Of a stretch of DNA of 64,000 bases, positions 51,648 to 60,574 are shown in pieces. Numbering within the stretch: the stretch's first letter is position 1; the number at the start of each line of letters is the position of its first letter. The translations under genes were made by a program, and so were the position numbers. Source of the stretch: Actinomycetota bacterium (lineage in GTDB: Bacteria; Actinomycetota; Actinomycetes; S36-B12; CAIYMF01); assembly GCA_026393115.1 (NCBI GenBank), contig JAPLAU010000034.1, positions 33,130 to 97,129 on the forward strand, in the 5' to 3' direction. The notes under the pieces are model-generated. The model saw only the letters and a program-made list of their open reading frames with translations. It searched no databases and was not told the origin of the DNA.

Positions 51648-52604
51648 GTGACACGCTTTGTGCTGCGTCGCACGGTTCAGGCGCTCGCTGTTCTGTTGAT
51701 CGTGAGCATCGTTGTCTTCGCATTGATGCATGTATTGCCAGGCGGTCCGGCGCGCGCGATCTTAGGGCCGCGCGCGACGGAGGCTGCAATCGCCGCATTC
51801 AATCAGGCCAACGGATTTGATCTGCCACTTCCTGAGCAGTACCTCCGTTGGCTCACGAACGCCCTGCACGGTGATCTCGGCTTCTCGTACAAACGCAATG
51901 AGGCAGTTGCCTCACTGTTGCGTCAGACGGTTCCGCGCACGCTTTTGTTGGTCGGGCTCGGAACTCTCATCGCGGTGGTGTTGGCGATTCCGATTGGTTT
52001 GATTCAAGGTGTGAGGCGAAATCGTCCTGTCGATCACGTGCTGACGACGATCACGTTTACGCTCTACTCGATGCCGGTGTTCTGGCTTGGGCTGCTACTT
52101 GTTGACATTTTCGCTGTGCGTCTGGGCTGGCTACCTCCCGAGGCGCCATCGGGTGGACCCCTGCAAATGCTGTCTAATCCAGCCGGGCTCGTACTGCCAC
52201 TGCTGACATTGAGTCTGGTGACGATCGCCTCCTTCAGCCGCTATGTGCGCGCCTCGACGGTTGAGCAACTGGAACAGGATTACGTTCGTACGGCGCGAGC
52301 CAAGGGTCTTGAGACCGGGGGAGTGGTACTCCACCACGTGTTGCGCAATGCGCTCTCGCCCGTCGTCACGCTGCTCGGACTCAGCCTGCCGTGGATCCTC
52401 GGTGGCTCACTTGTCGTCGAGGCCGTGTTCAACTTTCCAGGTACTGGCTTTCTATTCTGGAATGCGGCCCAGGGCCAGGACTATCCGGTCATGCTCGGAG
52501 TCGTTCTTGTGGTGGGCATCGGAACCGTGCTCGGGTCACTGCTGGCCGATCTCGGCTACGCCCTCCTTGACCCACGAGTGCGCGACCAATTGAGTACGAC
52601 ATGA
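51648..52604 (+). CDS. Peptide ABC transporter permease, OppB-type, system 2
   Basis: 318 residues with the OppB leader helix (RFVLRRTVQALAVLLIVSIV), ARAILGPRATEAAIAAFNQA loop and EAA loop DYVRTARAKGLETGGVVLHH. GTG start follows a GGGGAGGTG. Its stop overlaps the OppC start as ATGA. Confidence 0.9.
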   Translation: MTRFVLRRTVQALAVLLIVSIVVFALMHVLPGGPARAILGPRATEAAIAAFNQANGFDLPLPEQYLRWLTNALHGDLGFSYKRNEAVASLLRQTVPRTLLLVGLGTLIAVVLAIPIGLIQGVRRNRPVDHVLTTITFTLYSMPVFWLGLLLVDIFAVRLGWLPPEAPSGGPLQMLSNPAGLVLPLLTLSLVTIASFSRYVRASTVEQLEQDYVRTARAKGLETGGVVLHHVLRNALSPVVTLLGLSLPWILGGSLVVEAVFNFPGTGFLFWNAAQGQDYPVMLGVVLVVGIGTVLGSLLADLGYALLDPRVRDQLSTT

Positions 52605-53446
52605 ACACCCGAACGCGTGACGCCGGGAGAGCATTTGCGGGCAATCGGCTAGCAGTCATCGGTCTGGTGACTCTGGTGCTGATCGCCGTCTTCTGTTTCA
52701 TCGGTCCTCTCCTGTGGCGTACAGAACAGGTGCACACATCGCTGGGAGACACATTTCTTCCGCCGGGTACTGGACACCCGCTCGGAACGGACGATCTAGG
52801 CAGGGATGTGCTGGGTCGACTCATGCTGGGCGGACAGATTTCACTCATTGTCGGTATTAGTGCCGCGGTCATCGCTACCACAATCGGCGCGCTGTACGGT
52901 TCGATCGCCGGGTACGCCGGTGGTGCGGTCGACAGCGTGATGATGCGTGTGGTTGACGCGGTCATTTCAATTCCCACCCTCTTTCTGATTCTCTTCGTGG
53001 CGGCGCTCGTAGCCCCAACGGTGGGAGCACTGATTCTCGCCGTCGCACTCACGTCGTGGCTCGTGCCTGCCCGACTCGTGCGCGGGGAGGCACTCACCCT
53101 GCGCAATCTCGATTTCGTCAGCATGGTCAAAGTGATGGGCGGTGGTTCGACTCGTGCCGTGACGCGCCATGTACTTCCAAATACGGTGTCAACGCTGGTG
53201 GTGAATGCGACTTTCCAGATAGCCGATGCGATTCTCATCATTGCCACGCTGAGCTTTCTTGGTCTCGGCCCACGCCCACCGGCGGCGAGTTGGGGCGGCG
53301 TCCTTTCCAACGGCTTGCAGTATGAGTACAGCGGGTACTGGTGGCTGATCTATCCCGCAGGAATCGCCATCATCATTACGGTGGTTGCTATCAACCTTGT
53401 CGGTGACGGCCTACGCGATGCTTTGAGTCCTCGCTCGGCCCGCTAG
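52601..53446 (+). CDS. Peptide ABC transporter permease, OppC-type, system 2
   Basis: 281 residues with the OppC N-terminus (FAGNRLAVIGLVTLVLIAVF), GTDDLGRDVLGRLMLGGQ and EAA region FVSMVKVMGGGSTRAVTRHV. The stop interleaves with the minus-strand ATPase stop as CTAG. Confidence 0.9.
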   Translation: MNTRTRDAGRAFAGNRLAVIGLVTLVLIAVFCFIGPLLWRTEQVHTSLGDTFLPPGTGHPLGTDDLGRDVLGRLMLGGQISLIVGISAAVIATTIGALYGSIAGYAGGAVDSVMMRVVDAVISIPTLFLILFVAALVAPTVGALILAVALTSWLVPARLVRGEALTLRNLDFVSMVKVMGGGSTRAVTRHVLPNTVSTLVVNATFQIADAILIIATLSFLGLGPRPPAASWGGVLSNGLQYEYSGYWWLIYPAGIAIIITVVAINLVGDGLRDALSPRSAR

Positions 53447-54405
53447 TCAATGGGATGATGGCAGGCCACGCGACGATGTTGCGCTAGTTCCACGAGTACT
53501 GGGTCGTCGGTTGCGCATCGTGGCTCAGCCCGATCGCACCGTGAGGCGTACGAACATCCCGGGGGCAGGTCAACGGCAGACGGAACTTCACCCGTAGGCG
53601 CAGCTCGGTGATTGCGTTGTCGAGGATCGGGGTCGGGGAAGGCGGCAATCAGTGCGGACGTGTAGGGGTGTCGTGGGTGTGCGATGACATCGTTGGCTGG
53701 GCCCGACTCGACGATTCGGCCGAGATACATCACATCAATGCGGTCGGCGACGCTGCGAACAAATGCTAGGTCATGTGCAATGACGAGTAGGGCGAGGTCG
53801 CGTCGTGCCCGCACGTCTCGCAGCAGGGCGAGAATCTGTGCTTGCACACTGACGTCAAGTGCGGAGACGGGTTCATCGGCGATGATCAGTCGGGGCTCAA
53901 GAGCAAGCGCTCGGGCGATCGCCACGCGCTGCCGTTGTCCGCCTGACAGTTGGTGCGGATACCGATCTGACAGGGAGTCGTCGAGGCCCACCTCCTGTAG
54001 AAGGTCCGCAACGCGCGTTGCGCGCTCGCGTGAATCACCGCGACGGTGAATGACGAGCGGTTCGGCGATACTGCTTCCTACAGTCATTCGTGGATCCAGT
54101 GATGCGCCGGCTTCTTGTGGAACGAGTTGGATCAGCTCGCGCGATTGGCGAGACTCGATTCGAGAGAGTTGCGAAACGGGCTGCCCCTGGATCAGTACGG
54201 TGCCATTCTGGGGCTGCTCGATACGTACGGCGATTCGCGCAAGTGTCGATTTGCCACAGCCCGATTCTCCAACGAGGGCAACAGACTCGCCGGGCATCAC
54301 GGACAGCGAGACTCCTCGCAGAGCATGCAACTTCGACCCTGAAGACCCGCGCGGGGCTCGGTAGGTACGACTCACATCGTGCAGTTCGAGGATTGGACTA
54401 TCCAC
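53443..54405 (-). CDS. Peptide ABC transporter ATPase, OppF-type, system 2
   Basis: 320 residues with Walker A GESGCGKS, signature LSGGQRQR, Walker B LIIADEPVSALD and C-terminal CSYASRCDRAEPRC. GTG start overlaps the preceding ATPase stop by 8 bp. It lies convergent to the permease genes rather than in line with them. Confidence 0.9.
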   Translation of the reverse strand: MDSPILELHDVSRTYRAPRGSSGSKLHALRGVSLSVMPGESVALVGESGCGKSTLARIAVRIEQPQNGTVLIQGQPVSQLSRIESRQSRELIQLVPQEAGASLDPRMTVGSSIAEPLVIHRRGDSRERATRVADLLQEVGLDDSLSDRYPHQLSGGQRQRVAIARALALEPRLIIADEPVSALDVSVQAQILALLRDVRARRDLALLVIAHDLAFVRSVADRIDVMYLGRIVESGPANDVIAHPRHPYTSALIAAFPDPDPRQRNHRAAPTGEVPSAVDLPPGCSYASRCDRAEPRCATDDPVLVELAQHRRVACHHPID

Positions 54406-55393
54406 GACTCACCTCGTGCGCCAACAATGGGTGGAAGCAGGCGAACCGGTGGCCGTTGTTCGCCGTGATGTAGGGCGGCGGCGCCACGACGCAATCGGAT
54501 TGTGCGTGCGAGCAGCGTGGCTCGAAGGGGCAGCCGGGCTCGGGATGTGCAGGATTGGGCGGTGCCCCTGGGATCCCGTCACCCGCGGAGTCGAGACCGC
54601 TCAACCGTGGTGCACTTGCTACAAGTGCTTCGGTGTACGGGTGACGCATCGCCTCGAAAGCGTCGATGACAGTGCAGTCTTCAACAGTGCGACCCCCGTA
54701 CATGACGGTAGTGCGGTCGGCCACGTTGGCCACGACACCAAGATCGTGCGTGATCAGGAGCACACCCATTCCGCGGTCGTCGACGAGTCTGCGAAGCAAT
54801 GCCAGAATCTGCGCTTGCACGGTGACATCCAGTGCCGTCGTTGGTTCATCGGCGATAACCAGTTGGGGTTCGCAGGCAATGGCCATCGCGATCGCCACTC
54901 GTTGCCGCATCCCGCCTGATAGTTGATGCGGGTAGGAGCGGAAGCGTTCACGGGGCTGTGGAAGTCCTACATCGGCGAGAACGTCGACTGCTTTCGCCTC
55001 CGCTTGCGTTCGCGAGACGGCGTCGTGAAGTCGCACCACTTCGGCAACCTGCTGTCCAACGGTTTTGGTGGGGTTGAGGGATGCGAGCGAGTCTTGAAAC
55101 ACCATTCCGACGATGCCACCCCGCACCCGAGACAACTCAGAGTCGGTGAGTAGCGACATATCCTTGCCCGCGACGGTGATCAGGCCATCGATGATTCGAA
55201 CATTTTCTGGCAGAAGTCGTGGGACAGACAGCGCAGTCAGTGACTTACCACTTCCCGACTCACCAACGAGGCCCACAACCTCGCCGGCGCGGACGCTCAC
55301 GTGAACGTCGGTTACGGGCCAGACGGTTTCACCGCGAACGTCGGCGCTGATCGACAGTCCTTCGATGGACAGAACGACGTCGCTGCGGGGCAT
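54398..55393 (-). CDS. Peptide ABC transporter ATPase, OppD-type, system 2
   Basis: 331 residues with Walker A GESGSGKS, signature LSGGMRQR, Walker [13 protein letters not shown] and C-terminal [14 protein letters not shown]. It is the first gene of the minus-strand ATPase pair, so it must have its own promoter upstream, near 55394-55470. Confidence 0.9.
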   Translation of the reverse strand: MPRSDVVLSIEGLSISADVRGETVWPVTDVHVSVRAGEVVGLVGESGSGKSLTALSVPRLLPENVRIIDGLITVAGKDMSLLTDSELSRVRGGIVGMVFQDSLASLNPTKTVGQQVAEVVRLHDAVSRTQAEAKAVDVLADVGLPQPRERFRSYPHQLSGGMRQRVAIAMAIACEPQLVIADEPTTALDVTVQAQILALLRRLVDDRGMGVLLITHDLGVVANVADRTTVMYGGRTVEDCTVIDAFEAMRHPYTEALVASAPRLSGLDSAGDGIPGAPPNPAHPEPGCPFEPRCSHAQSDCVVAPPPYITANNGHRFACFHPLLAHEVSRG

Positions 55394-55472
55394 GCCCCGA
55401 CGCTAGCAACATCGCTTGTGGGATGTACGACGGCGTGGGGGAGAGGCACTCGTCACCTGGCAGTCAGTGTGC

Positions 55473-56162
55473 CTACGCGTCGCGATATCGCTTCGCCGCT
55501 ACCGCCAACTCGGCAATCTCGGCAGCGCCTGCGGGGCGGGCACCTGCGGCCCAGTCCGCAGGATCGGCGGCATACATCACGCCGTATGCAGCAGTGTCAC
55601 GCTGAATGCGCCAGCCTTCGGCCAGTGCTCCGAGGTCGTACGTGTCGTAGCCGATGTGATCAAGTAGCTCGGTGACGCGCGCCTTCGCCTGGGCGTCGTC
55701 GCCCGCGATGGCGAGGGCACTGCGTTCGGGGTCACCGGCCGGACGCGCGAGCGAAGCGAGGTGCTGGAAGAAGATGTTGTTGAACACCTTCACCACGTGC
55801 GAATCTGGCAGGTAGGTCTGCAGTAGTTCGGAGGTAGTCGTCGACTCGTTGTCGAGCTCGGCGATCTGACCGTCTCGCCCGGGGTAGTAGTTCATCGTGT
55901 CGATGACTACCTTGCCGCTCAGTTCAGCCACCGGAACATCGCGATAGTTCCTCAAGGGAATCGTGACCACGACGATGTCGCCAGCAACTGCCGCCTCGGT
56001 AGCTGCCGAGGCACTCGCGTGAGAGCCAAGTTCGGCGACAAGATCGGCGAGCGTCTCAGGTCCGCGACTGTTGCTGAGCACCACATCATCTCCGGCGTTC
56101 ACCGCTAGGCGTGCAACCGTGCTGCCGATGCTTCCGCTGCCGATGAATCCCCAGGTAGTCAT
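55473..56162 (-). CDS. NADPH-binding F420-reductase-like oxidoreductase
   Basis: 229 residues starting with a Rossmann motif GFIGSGSIGSTVARL, then VVLSNSRGPETL and KVVIDTMNYYPGRDG, as in NADP-dependent F420 oxidoreductase-like and related dehydrogenases. The F420 site cannot be confirmed, so the cofactor partner is open. ATG at 56162; divergent from higB. Confidence 0.82.
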   Translation of the reverse strand: MTTWGFIGSGSIGSTVARLAVNAGDDVVLSNSRGPETLADLVAELGSHASASAATEAAVAGDIVVVTIPLRNYRDVPVAELSGKVVIDTMNYYPGRDGQIAELDNESTTTSELLQTYLPDSHVVKVFNNIFFQHLASLARPAGDPERSALAIAGDDAQAKARVTELLDHIGYDTYDLGALAEGWRIQRDTAAYGVMYAADPADWAAGARPAGAAEIAELAVAAKRYRDA

Positions 56163-56240
56163 GGTGGGTCAACCCTCATTGTGTCTGCAGTATTCCGCTG
56201 ACACCGATCGGGCTATCCACAAACATCGTGAACGTTGCTA

Positions 56241-56265
56241 AATAGTAACGTCACGCGTTACTATT
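56241..56265 (+). promoter_or_regulatory. higBA operator overlapping the promoter
   Basis: AATAGTAACG (56241-56250) and CGTTACTATT (56256-56265) are exact inverse repeats with a 5-bp spacer. The right arm contains TACTAT (56259-56264), a -10 box ending 7 nt before the higB GTG. Confidence 0.75.
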
Positions 56266-56271
56266 AGTCTC

Positions 56272-56550
56272 GTGATCGTTTCGTTTGCCGACAAAGACAC
56301 CGAGAAGCTCGCGGCGGGGGAGCGAGTTCGACGGCTTGCGTCGATCGAATCGATTGCTCGGCGCAAGTTGAGGCAGTCAGAGATTTCCGGGCGACTGGCC
56401 GACTTGAAGGTGCCCCTGGGTAACCGTCTCGAGGCCCTGAAAGGAAGTCGCAAAGGTCAGATGAGTATTCGAGTGAACGACAAGTGGCGACTGTGCTTTC
56501 GATGGACGCCAGCGGGACCTGTGGACGTTGAGATTGTCGATTATCACTAG
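56272..56550 (+). CDS. higB: HigB-type toxin (RelE/ParE fold mRNase)
   Basis: 92 residues of the HigB family: GRLADLKVPLGNRLEALKGSRKGQMSIRVNDKWRLCFRW is the diagnostic C-terminal half. HigB cleaves mRNA at the ribosome and is neutralised by HigA. The GTG start lies 7 nt after TACTAT, implying a leaderless message. Toxin precedes antitoxin, the usual order for HigBA and the reverse of most toxin-antitoxin operons. Confidence 0.92.
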   Translation: MIVSFADKDTEKLAAGERVRRLASIESIARRKLRQSEISGRLADLKVPLGNRLEALKGSRKGQMSIRVNDKWRLCFRWTPAGPVDVEIVDYH

Positions 56551-56567
56551 AGAATGTGGAGAAGACC

Positions 56568-56882
56568 ATGGTTTCGAAGAGCGCCACGCTACTTGATCCG
56601 GTGACCCCGGGTGAATTGCTGTGGGAAGAGTTCATGGTGCCGATGGGACTATCTCGTTACCGCCTCGCCAAGGAAATTGGTGTACCAGCCCAGCGCATCG
56701 GCGACATCGTCAGTGGGAAACGTGCAATCACCGCGGATACGGATCTGCGGCTGTGTCGATTCCTTGGATTGTCTGACGGCTACTGGTTGCGGGCGCAGGT
56801 GGCTCACGACACAGAGGTCGCTCAACGCTCAATGGCGGCTGAGCTTAAGAAGATCAAGCCGTGGGTGGGGTCGGACGCCTGA
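56568..56882 (+). CDS. higA: HigA-type antitoxin (XRE HTH)
   Basis: 104 residues: TPGELLWEEFMVPMGLSRYRLAKEIGVPAQRI and DIVSGKRAITADTDLRLCRFLG form the HigA helix-turn-helix. It should bind HigB and repress the operon through the inverted repeat upstream. GGAGAAG three nt before ATG 56568 supports this start over GTG 56556. The gene is immediately followed by a HepT remnant. Confidence 0.92.
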   Translation: MVSKSATLLDPVTPGELLWEEFMVPMGLSRYRLAKEIGVPAQRIGDIVSGKRAITADTDLRLCRFLGLSDGYWLRAQVAHDTEVAQRSMAAELKKIKPWVGSDA

Positions 56883-57125
56883 CTTCAGCGCCTACCTTTC
56901 CGATGACCTGCTCCAAGAGGCGGGTGACCCACTCATGATGAAACTGGGCGAGGCGGCGAGCAGGCAATTGCGATTGCTAATCGCAACTTTCTGATCCACC
57001 AGTATGACGAAATCAATCGTGAGATGACGCGGTTGACGCTTGCGAGTGACTTGCCCGCATGGAAGAAGTCACTGAGGCCGCTATTCGATGAGGCTCGTGC
57101 TGCAACGGGGTCCGGAGCGGCCTGA
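56878..57125 (+). pseudogene. Frameshifted remnant of a HepT-like (DUF86) toxin gene
   Basis: One frame reads DFSAYLSDDLLQEAGDPLMM then KLGEAASRQ, matching the middle of HepT proteins (FLxDxLLQxAxxxxLxxIGEAASR). The next frame continues ANRNFLIHQYDEINREMTRL and ends at TGA 57123-57125. RNFLIH is the Rx4H RNase motif. The N-terminus is missing and some residues between the two pieces are lost. No MntA nucleotidyltransferase partner is present. Confidence 0.65.
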
Positions 57126-57162
57126 GTCACTCCGCCTCGATCTCAGGGCGCTTGCCACTGAC

Positions 57163-58896
57163 CTACCGATCCGGAAGTACGCGCGCCTTCGGCTTACGTC
57201 CGCGGATATGAGTTGCACTGAGGGCAGCTACTACATCCTTGGCACGCTTGCGAGGAACTTCGACCACGGTGAAGCGGTCAGAAATCTCAATGCCACCGAC
57301 TTCGCGACCCTTCATCCCGGTCTCGTTTGCGATGGCACCCACGACGTCCTGAGGCCGGATACCCGCCTCTTTCCCAAGATTAATCTGCACGCGCGTGATG
57401 CCGCCGCCCCCACCATCGGCACTGTGCGACTTCTTGCCGTTGCCTTTTCCGTGGTCCTTGGTGTTTTCTTTGCCGTGGTGCTTCAGGCGATCTTTCCCGT
57501 GTTCCTTGCGATCGCCCTGCTTCTTGGAGTTATCGCCACCGATAGGGGGCGCTTCGTCAGGAATGTCGTCGCCGCCGATCGGACCGGTCGTGGCCTCGTG
57601 TGCCAGTCGCACAGCGGCGAGGGCGATTTCGACAAAGTCATGTTCGTCGCCGAGTGATTCGACAACCCCGCGGAACATGTCGAGATCGTCGGCAGCGAGT
57701 GCCTCGACCAGTGCTTCGCGCGTCATCTCGAGTCGACGCGTCTGCAAGTCGGCGACAGTCGGCAACTTCTCGATGATGATGTCGTTGCCGGTGACGCGTT
57801 GAATGGTCTTGAGAATGCGGTGTTCGCGCGGTTCGGCCAGCGTGATGGCGACTCCCGCCCGGCCCGCGCGACCGACCCGACCGATGCGGTGCACATACGA
57901 CTCGGGTGCTGAGGGCACATCGAAGTTTACGACGTGAGTGAGTTGATCAATGTCCAAACCGCGAGCAGCGACATCGGTGGCCACAATGAGGTCGGCCGAT
58001 CCTGACCGCAAGCGTGCAATCACGCGCTCGCGCTGGGATTGGTCAACTCCTCCGTGCAGTGCGGCAGCCCGGTAACCACGACCGTTGAGAGTCTCAGTGA
58101 GGGTGTTGACTTCGTCGCGGGTTCGACAGAACACGATCGTGGCGACGGGGGACTCGATGTCAAGGATGCGCCCCAGTGCTGCGGTCTTGTTCGCGCGCGA
58201 CACCATGTATGCCGTTTGTCGAACAGCGGGAGATTCACCGTGAGCAACCGGTGCGCTCTCGCTGTGAATGCGCGCGGGATTGTTGAGGTACTTGCGTGCA
58301 ATGTTGTTGATGCGCGACGGCATGGTGGCCGAGAACAGAACGGTCTGGCGTGACGTCGGCGTGGCGTCGAGAATCATCTCGAGGTCTTCTTGGAATCCCA
58401 TGTCGAGCATTTCGTCGGCCTCGTCGAGCACGACCACTCGCACGCGGTCGAGTGCCAGCGTGCCGCGCTTAATGTGATCAACTGCGCGACCAGGAGTTGC
58501 GATGACCACGTCAACGCCGCGCTTGAGTTCACGCAGTTGGCGCACAATCGGCTGGCCACCGTAGATCGGCAGGCACCGCACGTTCAAGTCGCGGCCGTAG
58601 CGGTGCATCGCTTCAGAGACCTGCATGCATAGTTCACGCGTCGGCACGAGGACGAGTGCCGTGGGCTCGGGGGGGCGGTGTCCCGACTCGAGTAGCTGCA
58701 GAATCGGAAGGGCGAAAGCGGCGGTCTTGCCCGTTCCTGTGGCCGCTTGGGCCATGGCATCACGGCCTGCAAGGAGTACCGGAATGGCGTCGCGCTGAAT
58801 CGGCGTGGGCTCCTCGTACCCCAGTGAAGAAAGGGCGCGCTGAAGTTCTTCACGCAGGTCGAGGTCGGCGAACGTCACGTCCGCAGCATCAGTCAC
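57163..58896 (-). CDS. deaD: DEAD-box RNA helicase (DeaD/CsdA-type) with DbpA-like RNA-binding domain
   Basis: 577 residues: Q motif near residue 30, ATGTGKT Walker A, DEAD box VVLDEADEML, FSATMP and HRIGRVGRAGR. A Lys/His-rich linker (KKQGDRKEHGKDRLKHHGKE) separates the core from a C-terminal DbpA-type RNA-binding domain (VQINLGKEAGIRPQDVVGAI). Such helicases unwind structured RNA in ribosome assembly, mRNA decay and cold. GTG 58896 is preferred over 58935. Confidence 0.92.
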   Translation of the reverse strand: MTDAADVTFADLDLREELQRALSSLGYEEPTPIQRDAIPVLLAGRDAMAQAATGTGKTAAFALPILQLLESGHRPPEPTALVLVPTRELCMQVSEAMHRYGRDLNVRCLPIYGGQPIVRQLRELKRGVDVVIATPGRAVDHIKRGTLALDRVRVVVLDEADEMLDMGFQEDLEMILDATPTSRQTVLFSATMPSRINNIARKYLNNPARIHSESAPVAHGESPAVRQTAYMVSRANKTAALGRILDIESPVATIVFCRTRDEVNTLTETLNGRGYRAAALHGGVDQSQRERVIARLRSGSADLIVATDVAARGLDIDQLTHVVNFDVPSAPESYVHRIGRVGRAGRAGVAITLAEPREHRILKTIQRVTGNDIIIEKLPTVADLQTRRLEMTREALVEALAADDLDMFRGVVESLGDEHDFVEIALAAVRLAHEATTGPIGGDDIPDEAPPIGGDNSKKQGDRKEHGKDRLKHHGKENTKDHGKGNGKKSHSADGGGGGITRVQINLGKEAGIRPQDVVGAIANETGMKGREVGGIEISDRFTVVEVPRKRAKDVVAALSATHIRGRKPKARVLPDR

Positions 58897-59010
58897 TCTT
58901 CTATCGTCTCGCAGATTGACGGCGGTTCGCACCACTGGGGTTCATTGCGTAGGAGGACTGGGTTGCAGGAGAAATCACCCGGTTGCGGAAACTGGCCGAA
59001 AATCGTCGAT

Positions 59011-59039
59011 TTGCACCTCGCGAGGTCATCTCTTACATT
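59011..59039 (+). promoter_or_regulatory. terC promoter
   Basis: TTGCAC (59011-59016), a 17-bp spacer and TACATT (59034-59039). Transcription should begin near 59046, at the first bases of the riboswitch. Confidence 0.7.
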
Positions 59040-59043
59040 GAAA

Positions 59044-59141
59044 GCGCAAGGGGAGTATCCCCATCGCTAGGAAGTCGTCATCACGACGCTCACGCGTCCG
59101 GCTCCTAGGCCAGTTCTGACTGGTGGCGAGAGACCTTGTGC
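59044..59141 (+). ncRNA. yybP-ykoY-type (Mn2+) riboswitch upstream of terC
   Basis: P1 forms from GCGCAAGG and CCTTGTGC. Inside are GGGGAGTA and the closing GGCGAGAGACCTTG, the conserved halves of yybP-ykoY RNAs. P2 is CTAGGA/TCCTAG, with a GTCG-loop-CGAC hairpin and a CCAGT-loop-ACTGG hairpin between. Family members sense manganese and often precede TerC or MntP genes. Confidence 0.85.
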
Positions 59142-59178
59142 CATGTGCAGCGAGAGCTGCCTGACACAAGGAGTTGCA

Positions 59179-60135
59179 GTGGACGTACCCCTTTCGCTCT
59201 GGATTGCCCTCATCGCAGGTATCGCCGTGATGCTTGCGGTCGACCTGGTGCTGCATCGAGACGCACACGAAATCGGCCTCAAGGAGGCCGGAATCTGGTC
59301 TGCGGTGTGGGTGACGGTGGGGCTGGCCGTCGGTGCGGGGATCTGGTGGCATTTTGGTTCGGAGTTCGGACTTCAGTACCTCGGCGGTTACATCATCGAG
59401 AAGTCTCTGGCCGTCGACAACGTGTTTGTCTGGGCCATGTTGCTGAGCTACTTCGCCGTACCGACTAGGTATCAGCACCGGGTGTTGTTCTACGGGGTCG
59501 TCGGAGCCCTCGTCTTCCGGGCCATCTTCATCGCTGCCGGGTCAGTGCTCATCGCGAGTGCGAGTTGGGTGCTCTACCTGTTCGGTGCGTTTCTGATTAT
59601 CACTGGCATTCGCATGCTGGTGCAGCGAAATTCTCACGCTGACCCTGGTAAGTCGAAAACCCTTCGCCTATTGCGACGGTTTGTACCGACCACAGAAGAA
59701 TTTGACGGCCAACGCTTCTTCACCAGGCGCAATGGTCTGCTGGTCGCAACGCCTCTTCTCGTGGTGCTGATCGTGATTGAGGTGACCGACATCATCTTCG
59801 CGGTCGACTCGATTCCGGCGATCTTTGCCATCACCGAAGAACCCTTCCTCGTATTCGCAAGTAACGCCATGGCAATCCTCGGCTTGCGTGCCATGTATTT
59901 CTTGTTGGCCGATGTCATGGACCGTTTTGTGTACCTCAAGGCGGGACTGTCGCTGGTGCTCGTGTGGGTGGGCATCAAGATGATCGTCGGACACTCACTC
60001 CTGCCGATCCCGACGGCACTTGGACTCGGAGTCGTGGTGCTGATCTTGGTAGTCGCCGTCGTGGCCAGCTTGTTCGCGACTCGTTCGTCGGAGAGAGTGG
60101 CCGAGGGCGCTCCGGAGGAAAGCGAGCGACTCTAG
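59179..60135 (+). CDS. TerC-family membrane protein
   Basis: 318 residues and nine or so helices with the TerC signatures GGYIIEKSLAVDNVFVWAML and IEVTDIIFAVDSIPAIFAIT, whose acidic residues line a metal path. TerC proteins export Mn2+ or help metallate exported proteins, which matches the riboswitch in its leader. GTG 59179 has AAGGAG 5 nt upstream. The stop interleaves with the next minus-strand stop (CTAG). Confidence 0.9.
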   Translation: MDVPLSLWIALIAGIAVMLAVDLVLHRDAHEIGLKEAGIWSAVWVTVGLAVGAGIWWHFGSEFGLQYLGGYIIEKSLAVDNVFVWAMLLSYFAVPTRYQHRVLFYGVVGALVFRAIFIAAGSVLIASASWVLYLFGAFLIITGIRMLVQRNSHADPGKSKTLRLLRRFVPTTEEFDGQRFFTRRNGLLVATPLLVVLIVIEVTDIIFAVDSIPAIFAITEEPFLVFASNAMAILGLRAMYFLLADVMDRFVYLKAGLSLVLVWVGIKMIVGHSLLPIPTALGLGVVVLILVVAVVASLFATRSSERVAEGAPEESERL

Positions 60136-60515
60136 ATGGTCGCGAGGTCAACGATGCGGCACGGCACGTCGAGGTTTTCGTCGAGGTGGTAACTCGCGCA
60201 CACACGGTGGTAGCCGTCGGCAATTTCTAGTGGAAACCCTCGATCAAGTGATCCGCGCACCAGCAATACTGGCGACAGGGGGGTTCCTGCCTTCACCTTG
60301 GCAAGGTCCTTTGAGACATGTGGATCATTGGCAGGCAACAGGTCGAGGCGTGACGAACGCATGATGTCTTTCGCCTTGAAGTGGGTGACTTCAGCGGCCT
60401 GAAGAGCCGTTACGGTTGCCTCGACGATGTGAGGTGCGGCTACCAGCGACAGATACGACGCTGCGGCCGGATAGTCGTGCTCATCTGGCTCACTTTTCCA
60501 GACAATTTGCGTCAC
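60132..60515 (-). CDS. Conserved hypothetical protein with ParB-like fold features
   Basis: 127 residues starting VWKSEPDEHDYPAAASYLSL with KAKDIMRSSRLDLLPAND, LSPVLLVRG and ADGYHRVCASYHLDEN. The ADGYHR segment resembles the GxxR motif of ParB/Srx nucleotide-binding domains. It matches a compact conserved actinobacterial hypothetical family. No partner is evident; the TerC neighbour is convergent. Confidence 0.7.
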   Translation of the reverse strand: MTQIVWKSEPDEHDYPAAASYLSLVAAPHIVEATVTALQAAEVTHFKAKDIMRSSRLDLLPANDPHVSKDLAKVKAGTPLSPVLLVRGSLDRGFPLEIADGYHRVCASYHLDENLDVPCRIVDLATI

Positions 60516-60574
60516 GATGCCTCCCGAGGCTACTGATCAGCCATAATCATGGCACCCGACCGAGACGAGGCGCT

